Assembly (NCBI RefSeq): GCF_000718785.1
Contig: NZ_JOCA01000020.1
Span: 87,415 to 151,414, forward strand
Length of the DNA stretch: 64,000 bases
Direction of reading: 5' to 3'
From: Streptomyces sp. NRRL WC-3626
GTDB taxonomy: Bacteria; Actinomycetota; Actinomycetes; Streptomycetales; Streptomycetaceae
The translations under genes and the position numbers were made by a program. The notes beneath the pieces were generated by a model that worked only from the letters and a program-made list of their open reading frames with translations, did not search any database and was not told where the DNA came from. Shown here one piece after another: positions 28,628 through 36,619 of the stretch; position 1 is the stretch's first letter; each line of letters begins with the position of its first letter.

Positions 28628-29353
28628 TCAGGGACGGCCCGAGGACGTCCTGGGACGTTTTCCGTCACCTGCGAACGACTCCAGGACGCTTAGAAGGCGT
28701 TGGGCGTCTGCCAGGTCCGGCAGAACCTCGGGGGCGCCAGCCGCTGCGAGCTCCGCGCGACCGTGCAGACCGGAGGCGACGGCGACGATCCCGCACCCCG
28801 TGGCCAGGGCAGCCTCCACATCGCGAGGGGTGTCCCCGACCAAGACGATGGGCGTGTCGACCCGGACGCCACGAAGCCGCCGCACTCGCTCGCGGGCGAC
28901 CGAGACCAGATCGGAACGGAGATCGGCGTCCGCTCCGTAGGCGCCCACCGGCAGGTCCAGCAAGGATTCGAGGCCGAACGCGGAGAGCTTCACACGGGCG
29001 TTGGCCGCGATGTTGCCGGTCAGGACAGAGGAGACCCAGCCGCTCCGTGCCGAGGCGGCCTTCAATGCCTCATGGGCTCCTGGCAAGGCCCATCCACGCA
29101 AGCGCAGAGCGTCCCGGCGCTCATTCCCTGCCCGTTCGAGGGCGGCCTCGATGCCGGGCCAGTCGGGCACGGGCAACCCATCCCGAACGAACATGTCGCG
29201 CATGATCAGTCGGTCCGTACGCCCCTCGGTCCGTGCCGGCCCCGTCGGCTCGCGCCCCGCAAGCGCCGAGAAGGCGGCGGCGTAGATCTCCTTGCTCACC
29301 CCCGCGTTCTCGATGAGGGTGTGGTCGATGTCCCACAGGACGATGAGCTCCAT
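28628..29353 (-). CDS. HAD-superfamily phosphatase
   Basis: 241 residues. Motif I is LWDIDHTLI (Asp8 nucleophile, Asp10 acid/base), motif II VLTGN, and motif III/IV VLVGDTPRDVEAA. The cap domain lies between motifs I and II as in phosphoglycolate-phosphatase-like (HAD subclass I) enzymes. The ATG at 29353 is supported by TACGCT 6 nt upstream, suggesting a leaderless mRNA. It lies 72 bp before the radical SAM gene on the same strand and is divergent from the XRE gene. Confidence 0.9.
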   Translation of the reverse strand: MELIVLWDIDHTLIENAGVSKEIYAAAFSALAGREPTGPARTEGRTDRLIMRDMFVRDGLPVPDWPGIEAALERAGNERRDALRLRGWALPGAHEALKAASARSGWVSSVLTGNIAANARVKLSAFGLESLLDLPVGAYGADADLRSDLVSVARERVRRLRGVRVDTPIVLVGDTPRDVEAALATGCGIVAVASGLHGRAELAAAGAPEVLPDLADAQRLLSVLESFAGDGKRPRTSSGRP

Positions 29354-29359
29354 GACGCC

Positions 29360-29365
29360 AGCGTA
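29360..29365 (-). promoter_or_regulatory. -10 hexamer TACGCT of the HAD gene (leaderless type)
   Basis: On the minus strand TACGCT is followed by 6 nt and the ATG at 29353. The 89-bp divergent region also holds a direct repeat ACAACGTCC at about 29396 and 29406. Confidence 0.55.
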
Positions 29366-29442
29366 AGCAGCAGTCGGCGACGCTGTGGTTCCGCAACAAC
29401 GTCCCACAACGTCCTTGCGCGATCACGCGTTGCACCGCTTGC

Positions 29443-30225
29443 ATGGTTTCTGTGAACGACCGACTGCATACCGTGCTCGCCCAACGAGGGGTCTCGCCCG
29501 ACGCGCTCGCGGAGATCTGCGAGGTCGACCCCAAGACGGTGAGCCGGTGGCTGGGCGGGCGGGTTCCTCACGCGCGGCATCGCTTTCGCGTGGCGGGTCA
29601 CCTGCGCGTGGCGGAGACCTTCCTCTGGCCGACGCCCTCAAAGCGGCCCGGTCCACCCCGCGACGGATTAGGCACCGAACTGGTCGGCACCTACCAGAAC
29701 CGAGCCAGCGTGCCGCGGGACGTATGGCTCTCGCTCCTGCGGGAGGCCCGGCAGGAGATCGGCGTCCTCGTCTTCTCCGGCACGTTCTTCGCACAGTCCA
29801 ACCCGCATGTCGCCGAGATGCTCTCCGAACGCGCCGCCGAGGGCGTCCGGGTTCGCCTGTGTTTCGGTGACCCCGACGGACAGGCGGTCGCCGTCCGGGG
29901 CCGCGAAGAGGGAATCGGCGACACACTCGCCGCCAAGATCCGCGCCTCGCTGACCTACTACCGCCCCCTGCTGGGCGAGCCCGGGTGTGCGGTGCGTCTG
30001 CACGACACCACGCTCTACACGTCCATGTTCCGCTACGACGACGACCTCCTCGTCAATCCCCACATCTGGGGGCAGCCGGCCAGCGCCAACCCCCTCCTCC
30101 ACCTCAAGAGAGCCGACGGCATGCGGTGGTTCGACAACTACGCACAGAGCTTCGACGCCGTCTGGGCCGCCGCACGGCCATGGGCACCCGACCAGGAGAG
30201 GACCGCCGACCATGGGCAGGACTGA
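29443..30225 (+). CDS. XRE-family HTH protein with large C-terminal (PLD-like/DUF5919-like) domain
   Basis: 260 residues. The HTH at residues 4-50 (LHTVLAQRGVSPDALAEICEVDPKTVSRWLGG) is followed by a ~170-residue domain beginning ARQEIGVLVFSGTFFAQ, with VRVRLCFGDPDG and later VRLHDTTLYTSMFRYDDDLLVNPH. The alternating strand/helix pattern resembles a phospholipase-D-like fold of the DUF5919 type, but the HxK catalytic pair is not evident. Likely a ligand-sensing regulator of the divergent HAD/radical-SAM operon and the overlapping NUDIX gene. No ribosome-binding site precedes the start; a GTG at 29452 is an alternative. Confidence 0.75.
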   Translation: MVSVNDRLHTVLAQRGVSPDALAEICEVDPKTVSRWLGGRVPHARHRFRVAGHLRVAETFLWPTPSKRPGPPRDGLGTELVGTYQNRASVPRDVWLSLLREARQEIGVLVFSGTFFAQSNPHVAEMLSERAAEGVRVRLCFGDPDGQAVAVRGREEGIGDTLAAKIRASLTYYRPLLGEPGCAVRLHDTTLYTSMFRYDDDLLVNPHIWGQPASANPLLHLKRADGMRWFDNYAQSFDAVWAAARPWAPDQERTADHGQD

Positions 30226-30679
30226 GTACTACAACGACCCGGCCGCGCCGAAGGCGAACACCCTCATCCCGGCCAGCAACCTGCTCGTCGTCGACGAGAC
30301 CGGCGCCATCCTCCTCCAGCGCCGCCGCGACACCGGACAGTGGGCACTCCCCGGCGGCGCCCAGGACATCGGCGAGACCGCGGCCCACTGCGCGGTTCGC
30401 GAGTGCCTGGAGGAGACCGGCATCATCGCGGAGATCACCGGCTTCCTCGGCGTCTACACCAACCCGAACCACATCGTCGCCTACACCGACGGCGAGATCC
30501 GCCAGCAGTACGAGAACACCTACATCGGCCGCCCCGTCGGCGGAGCTCCCACGATCAACGACGAGGCCGACGGCGTCCGCTTCATCCAGCCCGCAGACCT
30601 GGACCAGTACGACATCCACCCGAGCATGCGCCAGCAGATCGGCGACTACCTCGCCGGCACCTATCCCTACCTCGGCTGA
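30212..30679 (+). CDS. NUDIX hydrolase
   Basis: 155 residues with a complete NUDIX box GAQDIGETAAHCAVRECLEE followed by TGI (G-x5-E-x7-RE-x2-EE-x-G-U). The N-terminal NLLVVDETGAILLQRRRDTG is typical of (d)NTP or NDP-sugar hydrolases. It starts inside the last 14 bp of the XRE gene, with AGGAGAGGA upstream, so the two are co-translated. Substrate unknown. Confidence 0.92.
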   Translation: MGRTEYYNDPAAPKANTLIPASNLLVVDETGAILLQRRRDTGQWALPGGAQDIGETAAHCAVRECLEETGIIAEITGFLGVYTNPNHIVAYTDGEIRQQYENTYIGRPVGGAPTINDEADGVRFIQPADLDQYDIHPSMRQQIGDYLAGTYPYLG

Positions 30680-31230
30680 CTCGCCACGGCAGCTTCGACC
30701 CTCTCGACAGACGAGAAAATCTCCGGCGCCGCGCGCCGGATGAACCGACCGACCACGCTGTCCGCGCCGTAACGGTCGACGATCTCCGCAACCCGTTCCC
30801 GCGCGGTCGTCCGGCCGCCGTCGGGCGTCGTCGTCATGTCGCAATACACGAGGGCGTCCACCAACAGCGGATCGTCCAGCAACGGGAACTCCCTCGTCAA
30901 CTCCTCTCGCAGCCCACGTTCTTCCGCCTCCAGCAGCGCGAACGAGTGGTTCGCTACCAGACGGGCCAGCCTCTCAACGACACCGTGCTCGTCCCGTAGG
31001 AAGCGTGCGCCATCGAGCGGATGGAACCCGGTGGTCGCCAAGCGAGGCGCATATCCCACGTCATGCAGGATCGCGGCCGAGATCAGCAGGTCAGCGTCCT
31101 TCCCCAAGATCAGGCCGACATCGGCCGCCCGGGCTGCGACTCCACAGCTGTGCGCCCACCGTCGTGGGAACACATTCCCGAGTTCAGCCGCCGCAACTCG
31201 CCTGGCCCAGCCCACCATCTCCTCGCCCAT
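30667..31230 (-). CDS. HD-domain phosphohydrolase
   Basis: 187 residues. Metal ligands are visible as WAHSCGVAARAADVG (His), AAILHDVGY (HD pair), ANHSFALLEA and DALVYCDMTTT (Asp). This is the compact HD hydrolase pattern (YfbR/PDEase-like) acting on nucleotides or phosphodiesters. Convergent with the NUDIX gene, whose 3' end it overlaps by 13 bp. Its link to the cluster is by position only. Confidence 0.87.
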   Translation of the reverse strand: MGEEMVGWARRVAAAELGNVFPRRWAHSCGVAARAADVGLILGKDADLLISAAILHDVGYAPRLATTGFHPLDGARFLRDEHGVVERLARLVANHSFALLEAEERGLREELTREFPLLDDPLLVDALVYCDMTTTPDGGRTTARERVAEIVDRYGADSVVGRFIRRAAPEIFSSVERVEAAVASQPR

Positions 31231-31800
31231 GGCCTCTACATGCCCCGCCGAGTGCCTGCCAGTCGCATTGGTCCCCGTCCCGTCTCAGTGAGCCCGTCGC
31301 TCGGCAGTGCGCTGAGCCGCCGGACGACAGGGCCGGCCAAGAGGGCGCATCTCTGCTCGAAGTCCGACGGGAGCCAGCCGCGGCTCAGCAAGCGCGGGTG
31401 GGCGGGAAACGCCGTGATCGCGGCAACAACGAAAGCGAGCGATGCCCACGGCGTGTGCACGCGCGACCTGTCTCGCCTGCAGTTGCCACACGCGTGCCGT
31501 GAGGCTCTTGCCCAGCAGCGGTCAGAGCGGATCGACGATCACACCATTGCCATACCTGCCCACTGGTGGAACTCCGAGGTAGCCGCCGCTCACCTGCCTG
31601 GTGCTCCCGTGACCGGCCCAGGCACCACGCATCTCAGCCGGGGCGACCTCTTCGCGCAGCTTCGGGCTTTCCAAGCTGATTGCGCCCGTCGCCGAGGCCG
31701 TTGCCGAGCTGGACGGTGATCTCGTGGGGCTGGAGGATTCCTCGTGGCCCGTGTGCATCGGCCGGGCCGTGATCGGCGCTTCGTGTCCGTTGGGGCAGAC
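31231..31800. other. Region with no supported intact gene, possible coding relics
   Basis: 570 bp between the HD gene start and the LLM gene stop. Several short frames have protein-like composition but no start, ribosome-binding site or recognisable domain: a minus frame near 31236-31460, a plus frame near 31522-31719 containing IPAHWWNSEVAAAHLPG, and a plus frame ending near 31827 containing AELDGDLVGLEDSSWPV. They look like decayed accessory genes near the right side of the island. No copy of the tRNA-Pro 3' end was noticed here. Confidence 0.4.
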
Positions 31801-32784
31801 TCAGGGGGCTTCCGGGGTGGAGGCGTGATCAGCCGGCCCCTGGACAGCGGGGATCAGGTCTGCGAGGCGTTCGAGCTGGGTGCGTTGGGAGTGCGGGTCC
31901 AGGGCAGCGAGGCGGGCGACGATGTGCCGGGCGCCGGCGGCGACGTACCGTCCCAGGCGTTCACGCACCTGGTCTGCGGAGCCGGTGACGACTGCCTGGA
32001 TCTTTTCCAGCTCCGCCAGTGGCATTCCGTAGGTGGCCCTCGCGTAGTCGTCCAGTGCCCGGCTGCCGGTCTCGATGTCGTCGTCGATCCGTACCGAGAC
32101 GAACAGGGCGGGGGCGATGTCCTCGGCCGCACGTCCGGCGTCGGCCGCCGCTCTGTGGACCTCGCGGAGGCCGGACGCGTAGTCGGCGGGGTCGGGCGGG
32201 TAGGGCAGCCATCCGTCGTACAGTCGGCCGGTGCGGGCCAGAGCCGCGGGTGTCGCGCCGCCGAGCCAGACGGGTGGGCCGCCGGCGCTGGCCGGCCTGG
32301 TCGTGGGCGGGATGTCGTCGAAGCGGAGGATCTCGCCGTGGAAGGTGTCTGCGCCGTCCCACAGGGCCCGCCACAGCGCGACGGTCTCGTCCAGGCGGGC
32401 GAAGCGCCTTTCCCACGGCAGCTCGGACAGCGTGTAGAGGGGCCGCCCGAACCGGCCGGGGAAGCCGGCACCGACGGCCACGGTGAGTCGGCCACCGGAC
32501 AGCAGGTCGATCGACGCGAGTGACTGCGCGGCCTGGATCGGCCGACGCAGGAATGGCATCAGTGCAGCTGTGCCCAGCGTCACGGTCTCGGTCACCGGGG
32601 CGAGTGCGGCCAGCATCGTGAGTGCCTCGATGCGCGGGCTGATCAGGGAATCGTTGGCGAAGAGCGAGGAGAAGCCCGCGCGTTCGGCGTACCGGCCGAA
32701 CGCGATCAGCTCGCGGGGGTCGTCGGCCGCGCCCCACTGGGCGGTTCCCGTCGGAAGCAGTACACCGATGTCCATGTCGGCCAT
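31801..32784 (-). CDS. LLM-class flavin-dependent oxidoreductase
   Basis: 327 residues of a TIM-barrel luciferase-like monooxygenase: MDIGVLLPTG, FGRYAERAGFSSLFAND, LGTAALMPFLRRP, LTVAVGAGFP and VWLGGATPAALARTGRLYDGW. Uses F420 or FMN. The ATG at 32784 (or 32775) is preferred over an earlier one because the palindromic operator at 32811-32826 lies just upstream. Divergent from an XRE/MmyB regulator, which probably controls it. Confidence 0.88.
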   Translation of the reverse strand: MADMDIGVLLPTGTAQWGAADDPRELIAFGRYAERAGFSSLFANDSLISPRIEALTMLAALAPVTETVTLGTAALMPFLRRPIQAAQSLASIDLLSGGRLTVAVGAGFPGRFGRPLYTLSELPWERRFARLDETVALWRALWDGADTFHGEILRFDDIPPTTRPASAGGPPVWLGGATPAALARTGRLYDGWLPYPPDPADYASGLREVHRAAADAGRAAEDIAPALFVSVRIDDDIETGSRALDDYARATYGMPLAELEKIQAVVTGSADQVRERLGRYVAAGARHIVARLAALDPHSQRTQLERLADLIPAVQGPADHASTPEAP

Positions 32785-32810
32785 GTTCACGACCGGTACG
32801 AGTGGCGGCA

Positions 32811-32826
32811 ATTCCCTGCGGGGAAT
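32811..32826. promoter_or_regulatory. Palindromic operator ATTCCC-N4-GGGAAT between LLM and XRE genes
   Basis: ATTCCCTGCGGGGAAT is a perfect 6+6 inverted repeat 27 bp before the LLM start, adjacent to the expected -35 of the XRE gene. Its reverse complement differs at only one of 16 positions from the palindrome at 34108-34123, upstream of the third gene of the module. Confidence 0.7.
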
Positions 32827-32861
32827 GGCCCGGGACCCTCCGCTGCCGTTACAACAGGCCC

Positions 32862-33641
32862 GTGGACTTTCCTCGTACGCTTCGCGAACGTCGCACCCGC
32901 CGTCATGTCAGCCAGCTCGACCTGGCGCTGCGGGCGGGCACCACCCAGCGCCACCTCAGCTTCATCGAATCCGGCAGGTCCGTCCCGGGCCGGAACATGG
33001 TCGTGCGCCTGGCGGAGTCGCTGGAGATGCCGCTGCGGGAGCGCAACGAGCTGCTGCTGGCCGCCGGTTACGCGCCCGCCTACCCGGAGAGCTCACTGGA
33101 CGATCCGGCGCTGGCCCCCGTGCGCACGGCGATCGACCACATCCTCCGCGGGTATCTGCCGTATCCGGCGCTGGTCGTGGACCGGGGCGGTGACCTGATC
33201 GCCGCGAACACCGCCTTCGACCTGATCACCGAGGGGGTGGCCCCCGAGCTGGTGGGTCCGGGCACGAACGTCTACCGCCTTGCGCTGCATCCCGACGGTC
33301 TGGCCCCCCGAATCCTCAACCTCGCCGAGTGGGCGCGCCACATCCTGGTGCGCCTTGGCCACCTGGAGGAGCTGCACGCCGAACTCGCCGGGTACGTCCC
33401 CGAACTGGAGCCGTCCGCCGGGCAACTCGGTTTCGCGGTGCCGCTCCGCCTGCGGTCCTCCTACGGTGAGCTGCGCCTGATGACGACGGTGACGACCTTC
33501 GCCACCGCCGTCGACGTGACGCTTGCGGAACTGAAACTGGAGGCGTTCCTGCCCGCCGACCCGGCGACGGCCGAGGCTCTCTCGGCAGCCGCCGGGGCAA
33601 TGGCCTGCGCCACCCCCGGTCAGGAGCCCGGGAACATGTAA
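32862..33641 (+). CDS. XRE-family regulator with MmyB-like ligand-binding domain
   Basis: 259 residues. The N-terminal HTH (residues 3-60) contains SQLDLALRAGTTQRHLSFIESGR. The C-terminal MmyB/MLTR-like PAS domain contains LPYPALVVDRGGDLIAANTAFDLI. The start is GTG at 32862, 6 nt after TACAAC, possibly leaderless. Members of this family often repress an adjacent oxidoreductase gene and respond to a small ligand. The two shared palindromes suggest that it controls itself, the LLM gene and the SnoaL gene. Confidence 0.88.
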   Translation: MDFPRTLRERRTRRHVSQLDLALRAGTTQRHLSFIESGRSVPGRNMVVRLAESLEMPLRERNELLLAAGYAPAYPESSLDDPALAPVRTAIDHILRGYLPYPALVVDRGGDLIAANTAFDLITEGVAPELVGPGTNVYRLALHPDGLAPRILNLAEWARHILVRLGHLEELHAELAGYVPELEPSAGQLGFAVPLRLRSSYGELRLMTTVTTFATAVDVTLAELKLEAFLPADPATAEALSAAAGAMACATPGQEPGNM

Positions 33642-34042
33642 TCGGTCTGGATGCGGCCGCTGTCGTCGAGTACGAGCATGTCCGAACCACCACCCACCAC
33701 GTCGCCGGTCGCGGTGGACACCGCCTCCCAGCCGAACCTGACCGCGCCATTGAGACGTATCGCACCGGGGCGCGCCCGGAAGGCGAATCCCTGTTTCTCG
33801 ACGAACCGCTCGTAGCTTCGGGCCACTCGGGTCTCGATGGCGTCGTATCCCTGAGCCTCCAGGGTCGTGTGGTCGAAGCCGAGTTCCGCGGCGGTCTCCC
33901 GTATCTCCGCAGGCGGGTGAAGGATGTGGGTGCCGTCCTCGGCCCAGAGTCGCTCGATGGCCGCGCGGCGCTCCGCGGCGTCGGGCAGGTTCCACTGAGC
34001 CATGTAGCGTTCGGCCAGCTGCTGCGGGTCGATCTCGATCAT
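33620..34042 (-). CDS. SnoaL-like/NTF2-fold protein
   Basis: 140 residues with the SnoaL/NTF2-like pattern: LAERYMAQWNLPDAAERRAAIERLWAEDG at the N-terminus, THILHPP, and AVRFGWEAV, with a terminal strand LVLDDSGRIQTDYMF. A cone-shaped fold that binds or isomerises small hydrophobic ligands; exact function unknown. AAGGAG lies 6 nt before the ATG. It overlaps the 3' end of the XRE gene by 22 bp (convergent) and carries the second copy of the palindromic operator upstream. Confidence 0.83.
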   Translation of the reverse strand: MIEIDPQQLAERYMAQWNLPDAAERRAAIERLWAEDGTHILHPPAEIRETAAELGFDHTTLEAQGYDAIETRVARSYERFVEKQGFAFRARPGAIRLNGAVRFGWEAVSTATGDVVGGGSDMLVLDDSGRIQTDYMFPGS

Positions 34043-34107
34043 CTTCGTCTCCTTGCCCGGGCAGGTCTGTTCGGACCAGATCCTGCGGGGGACGGTGGAG
34101 ACCGGCA

Positions 34108-34123
34108 ATTCCTCGCAGGGAAT
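34108..34123. promoter_or_regulatory. Second copy of the ATTCC/GGAAT operator, upstream of the SnoaL-like gene
   Basis: ATTCCTCGCAGGGAAT lies 66 bp before the SnoaL-like start. It matches the reverse complement of 32811-32826 at 15 of 16 positions and shares GGC-type flanks. Confidence 0.68.
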
Positions 34124-34335
34124 GGGCCTTTACGCGTCAGGGACGCGCCGGCAGGACACGTCTCGCCCGGCAGAGCGATCGTTTACGGGCCAGCTCTTGG
34201 GAAGGTCACGTGACTCCGCACGCGACCCTGGGAGTTCGTCGTGCCCGCGGGCCTGAACGTCGGCGTCGGCAGCGGCCCGGCGGGATACGCTCACGCCCTT
34301 GGTGTCGGTCAACGGGGTGTTTCCCGGGGGGAATC

Positions 34336-35118
34336 GTGGGGTGTTCGGTGCGTCGTGCCGTGGTTGTCGGGGTGTTGGTCCTCGGGGGTGCGGTCGGGTG
34401 TGGGGGTGAGGCGGCCGAGGTGGAGCCCGCTGATGCCGTGGCGGAGGCGGCTGCCCGGGCCGAGGGGGTCGAGTCCGTGCGGTACCGGGTGGCCGGGGAG
34501 CTGCCGGAGACCGGGCGGGTGGAGGCCGACGCGGTCATGCGGTCCGAGCCCGCGGCCGTGAGCATGAAGGTGAGTACGGGTGGGAAGGGTGCGGTGCCGG
34601 TCCGGTTCGTCGATGACGTGATGTACGTCGGCAAGGCGCCGGACGGGCAGAAGTGGCTCAGGGCGGATGCGGGCGTGTGGGGTGGGCTCACCGTCGACAA
34701 CAACTCCTACGGCGCGCTGCCCCGGCAGCTGGAGAGCAGCCCGCTCGTCCAGTCCACCCTCCTGACCGGGGCGAAGGACGTGCGGGAGGTCGGGAGTGAG
34801 ACCGTCGACGGCACCCGGACCACGCACTACCGGGGGACGGTCACCTTCGACGGCCTGCGTGCCGCCGGCAAGGCCGCGCGGGGCGAGGCGGCCCGGGAAC
34901 GGCTGACCGCGAGCCTTGATCAGTTCATGGGGCTCCGTGTCTCCGACACACTCACCATGGACCTGTGGATCGACGGCGACGACCACGCCAAGCGGTTCCG
35001 CTGGCAGGCCCAGAGCGATGGCGGGCCGCTCGACCTCACCATCACCTTCCTCGACATCGACCGGCCCGTGACCATCGAGGCCCCGCCGGCGGACGCGCAG
35101 GAGGAGCTGGGTTCGTAG
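34336..35118 (+). CDS. Putative lipoprotein (LppX/LprAFG-like fold possible)
   Basis: About 260 residues. The signal peptide VVVGVLVLGGAVGCGGEA holds a lipobox ending in Cys. The mature part, with SVRYRVAGELPETGRVEADAVM and later ETVDGTRTTHYRGTVTFDGL, has the strand-rich pattern of actinobacterial LppX/LprG-like lipoproteins, which carry lipids or sense wall state. The start at 34336 follows GGGGGGAA closely; a GTG at 34348 is possible. It converges on the ECF sigma gene with 20 bp between the stops. Confidence 0.75.
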   Translation: MGCSVRRAVVVGVLVLGGAVGCGGEAAEVEPADAVAEAAARAEGVESVRYRVAGELPETGRVEADAVMRSEPAAVSMKVSTGGKGAVPVRFVDDVMYVGKAPDGQKWLRADAGVWGGLTVDNNSYGALPRQLESSPLVQSTLLTGAKDVREVGSETVDGTRTTHYRGTVTFDGLRAAGKAARGEAARERLTASLDQFMGLRVSDTLTMDLWIDGDDHAKRFRWQAQSDGGPLDLTITFLDIDRPVTIEAPPADAQEELGS

Positions 35119-35138
35119 GCTCACAAGAGCGGGCGGGG

Positions 35139-35684
35139 TCAGTGGACGCCTCGTTCCTCCAGGGCTGTTCTGAGGCTGCGCAGGGCGTAGTAGACGCGGG
35201 ACTTCACCGTGCCCTGGGGGACGCCGAGGGTGGTGGCCGCCTGCTGGGTGGTGCGGTCGGCGAAGAAGGTGGCCTCCAGGACCTCGCGGTGGGCGGGGGT
35301 CAGCGCCCGCAGGGCGTCGTGCAGGACGATGGACGACAGCATGCGTTCTATGTCGTCGCCCTCGGCGCCCAGTTCGGTCAGCCAGGTCGCACCGCCGATC
35401 TCCGGCGGCCGGGCCGCCTTGGTGCGGTGTGCGTCGATCACGAGGTTGCGGGCGACACGGAACATCCAGGGGCGTACGGCCATGCCCTCTCGGTCCTTCA
35501 GGTTCCGCTTGTTCCAGCAGCGCAGCAGCGTCTCCTGGATGACGTCCTCGGTGCGGTGGGTGTCGCCGCCGAGCATGCGCAGGACGTACGCGTGGAGGGC
35601 CGGGCCGTGCTCCAGGAAGAGGTCCCTCAGCGCCCGTTCGTCAGCGGAGACGGCGGTCGCCGACCCGATCACTGTCACGTTCAT
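35139..35684 (-). CDS. ECF-family RNA polymerase sigma factor
   Basis: 181 residues. Sigma region 2 spans about residues 15-85 (LFLEHGPALHAYVLRMLGG ... PWMFRVARNLVID). Region 4 spans about 115-175 (LTPAHREVLEATFFADRTTQQAATTLGVPQGTVKSRVYYALRSL). The second of two adjacent ATG codons has the better spacing to GGGAG. No anti-sigma gene is adjacent; the convergent lipoprotein is the nearest candidate partner, and the T4SS-like genes lie directly upstream. Confidence 0.92.
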   Translation of the reverse strand: MNVTVIGSATAVSADERALRDLFLEHGPALHAYVLRMLGGDTHRTEDVIQETLLRCWNKRNLKDREGMAVRPWMFRVARNLVIDAHRTKAARPPEIGGATWLTELGAEGDDIERMLSSIVLHDALRALTPAHREVLEATFFADRTTQQAATTLGVPQGTVKSRVYYALRSLRTALEERGVH

Positions 35685-35792
35685 CATGTGCTCCCGCTCC
35701 TCGGAGTGGCCTTGGGAGGAACGGAGTGTGCTCAGGAGGGGTCCACGTTCGTTTGACGCCCGGTCCACGGCGCGTACATCGCGCCCCGCGGG

Positions 35793-36599
35793 TCAGACGC
35801 AGGTGATCGGAGCCTCCAGCCGGCGGCGGACCCGGTGGGCCAGGCGCTCGTCGGCGGCGGTGAGGCGGCCGGCCTCGTGCAACCTGTCCCACATGTGCAG
35901 CAGTTCGTTGCCGTGGATCTCGATCGCCCGGTCTTCGTCCAGCCGCTGCCATGCCGCCGTCGCCCGGGCCACCGCCGCCGGTGCCTGCGGATCGCCGGCC
36001 CCGCACAGGATGCGGGCCACCGACAGGGCCAGCACGGTGGCCTCGCGGTGGTCCCCCAGCAGATGCGCGAGGTAGGCCTCCATGGCCCGTGCCTCCAACG
36101 CGTCCGGATGCTCCGTGCCCGCCGAGCGGGTCAGTGTCTCGCGCAGCGCCGTCGCCTCCGCCGACGCCTCCTCCAGCCGGCCCTCGGTCACCAGCGCGTT
36201 GATGCGCGCGACCGGCTGCGCCAGCTGCGGGGGGAGCGGGCGCGACGGCACAGGGGGCGGCGCCGTCGCCGCGGCCCGGGCACGGGCGATCGCCGTGGCC
36301 ACCGCGGAGGCCGGCGCCGGGGCGGGCGTCGGGGCCGGCGCCGGGGCGGGCGTCGGGGCCGGCGTCGGCTGTCGGTCGACGAGGCGGCTGGAGCCGTCGG
36401 GAGACACCTCCAGGACGAAGTGGGCGGCGCCCGGACCGTCGGTCACCGTCGCCTCGACGGCGGTGGCGCGCTGCTGCGCGTACTGCTGCAACCGGTCGAG
36501 CACGGCGTCGTGTACGGACTGTCCCGGCTCGGCGACCAGGGGCTCTCCGTCGATCTCGGCGATGCCGTCGTCCGAGATGCGCACCGCGAACGGGGCCAT
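35793..36599 (-). CDS. Protein with secretion-cluster N-terminal domain and helical (TPR-like) C-terminus
   Basis: 268 residues. The N-terminal ~75 residues (FAVRISDDGIAEIDGEP ... FVLEVSPDGSSRLV) are homologous by eye to the N-terminus of the protein encoded at 55596-57035. A Pro/Ala/Thr repeat linker (PTPAPAPAP type) follows. The C-terminal ~130 residues are alpha-helical, with repeat-like HPDALEARAMEAYLAHLLGDHREA, similar to tetratricopeptide regions. AGGAGG precedes the ATG. It lies 20 bp downstream of the lytic transglycosylase gene on the same strand. Function unknown. Confidence 0.75.
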   Translation of the reverse strand: MAPFAVRISDDGIAEIDGEPLVAEPGQSVHDAVLDRLQQYAQQRATAVEATVTDGPGAAHFVLEVSPDGSSRLVDRQPTPAPTPAPAPAPTPAPAPASAVATAIARARAAATAPPPVPSRPLPPQLAQPVARINALVTEGRLEEASAEATALRETLTRSAGTEHPDALEARAMEAYLAHLLGDHREATVLALSVARILCGAGDPQAPAAVARATAAWQRLDEDRAIEIHGNELLHMWDRLHEAGRLTAADERLAHRVRRRLEAPITCV

Positions 36600-36619
36600 G
36601 GCTGCTGTCCTCCTGTTGT

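Noticed and set aside
25552..34335. Right-hand attachment-site copy of the tRNA-Pro 3' end
   Set aside because: No convincing repeat of the T-loop and acceptor sequence was found by eye. A computed search is needed before naming one.
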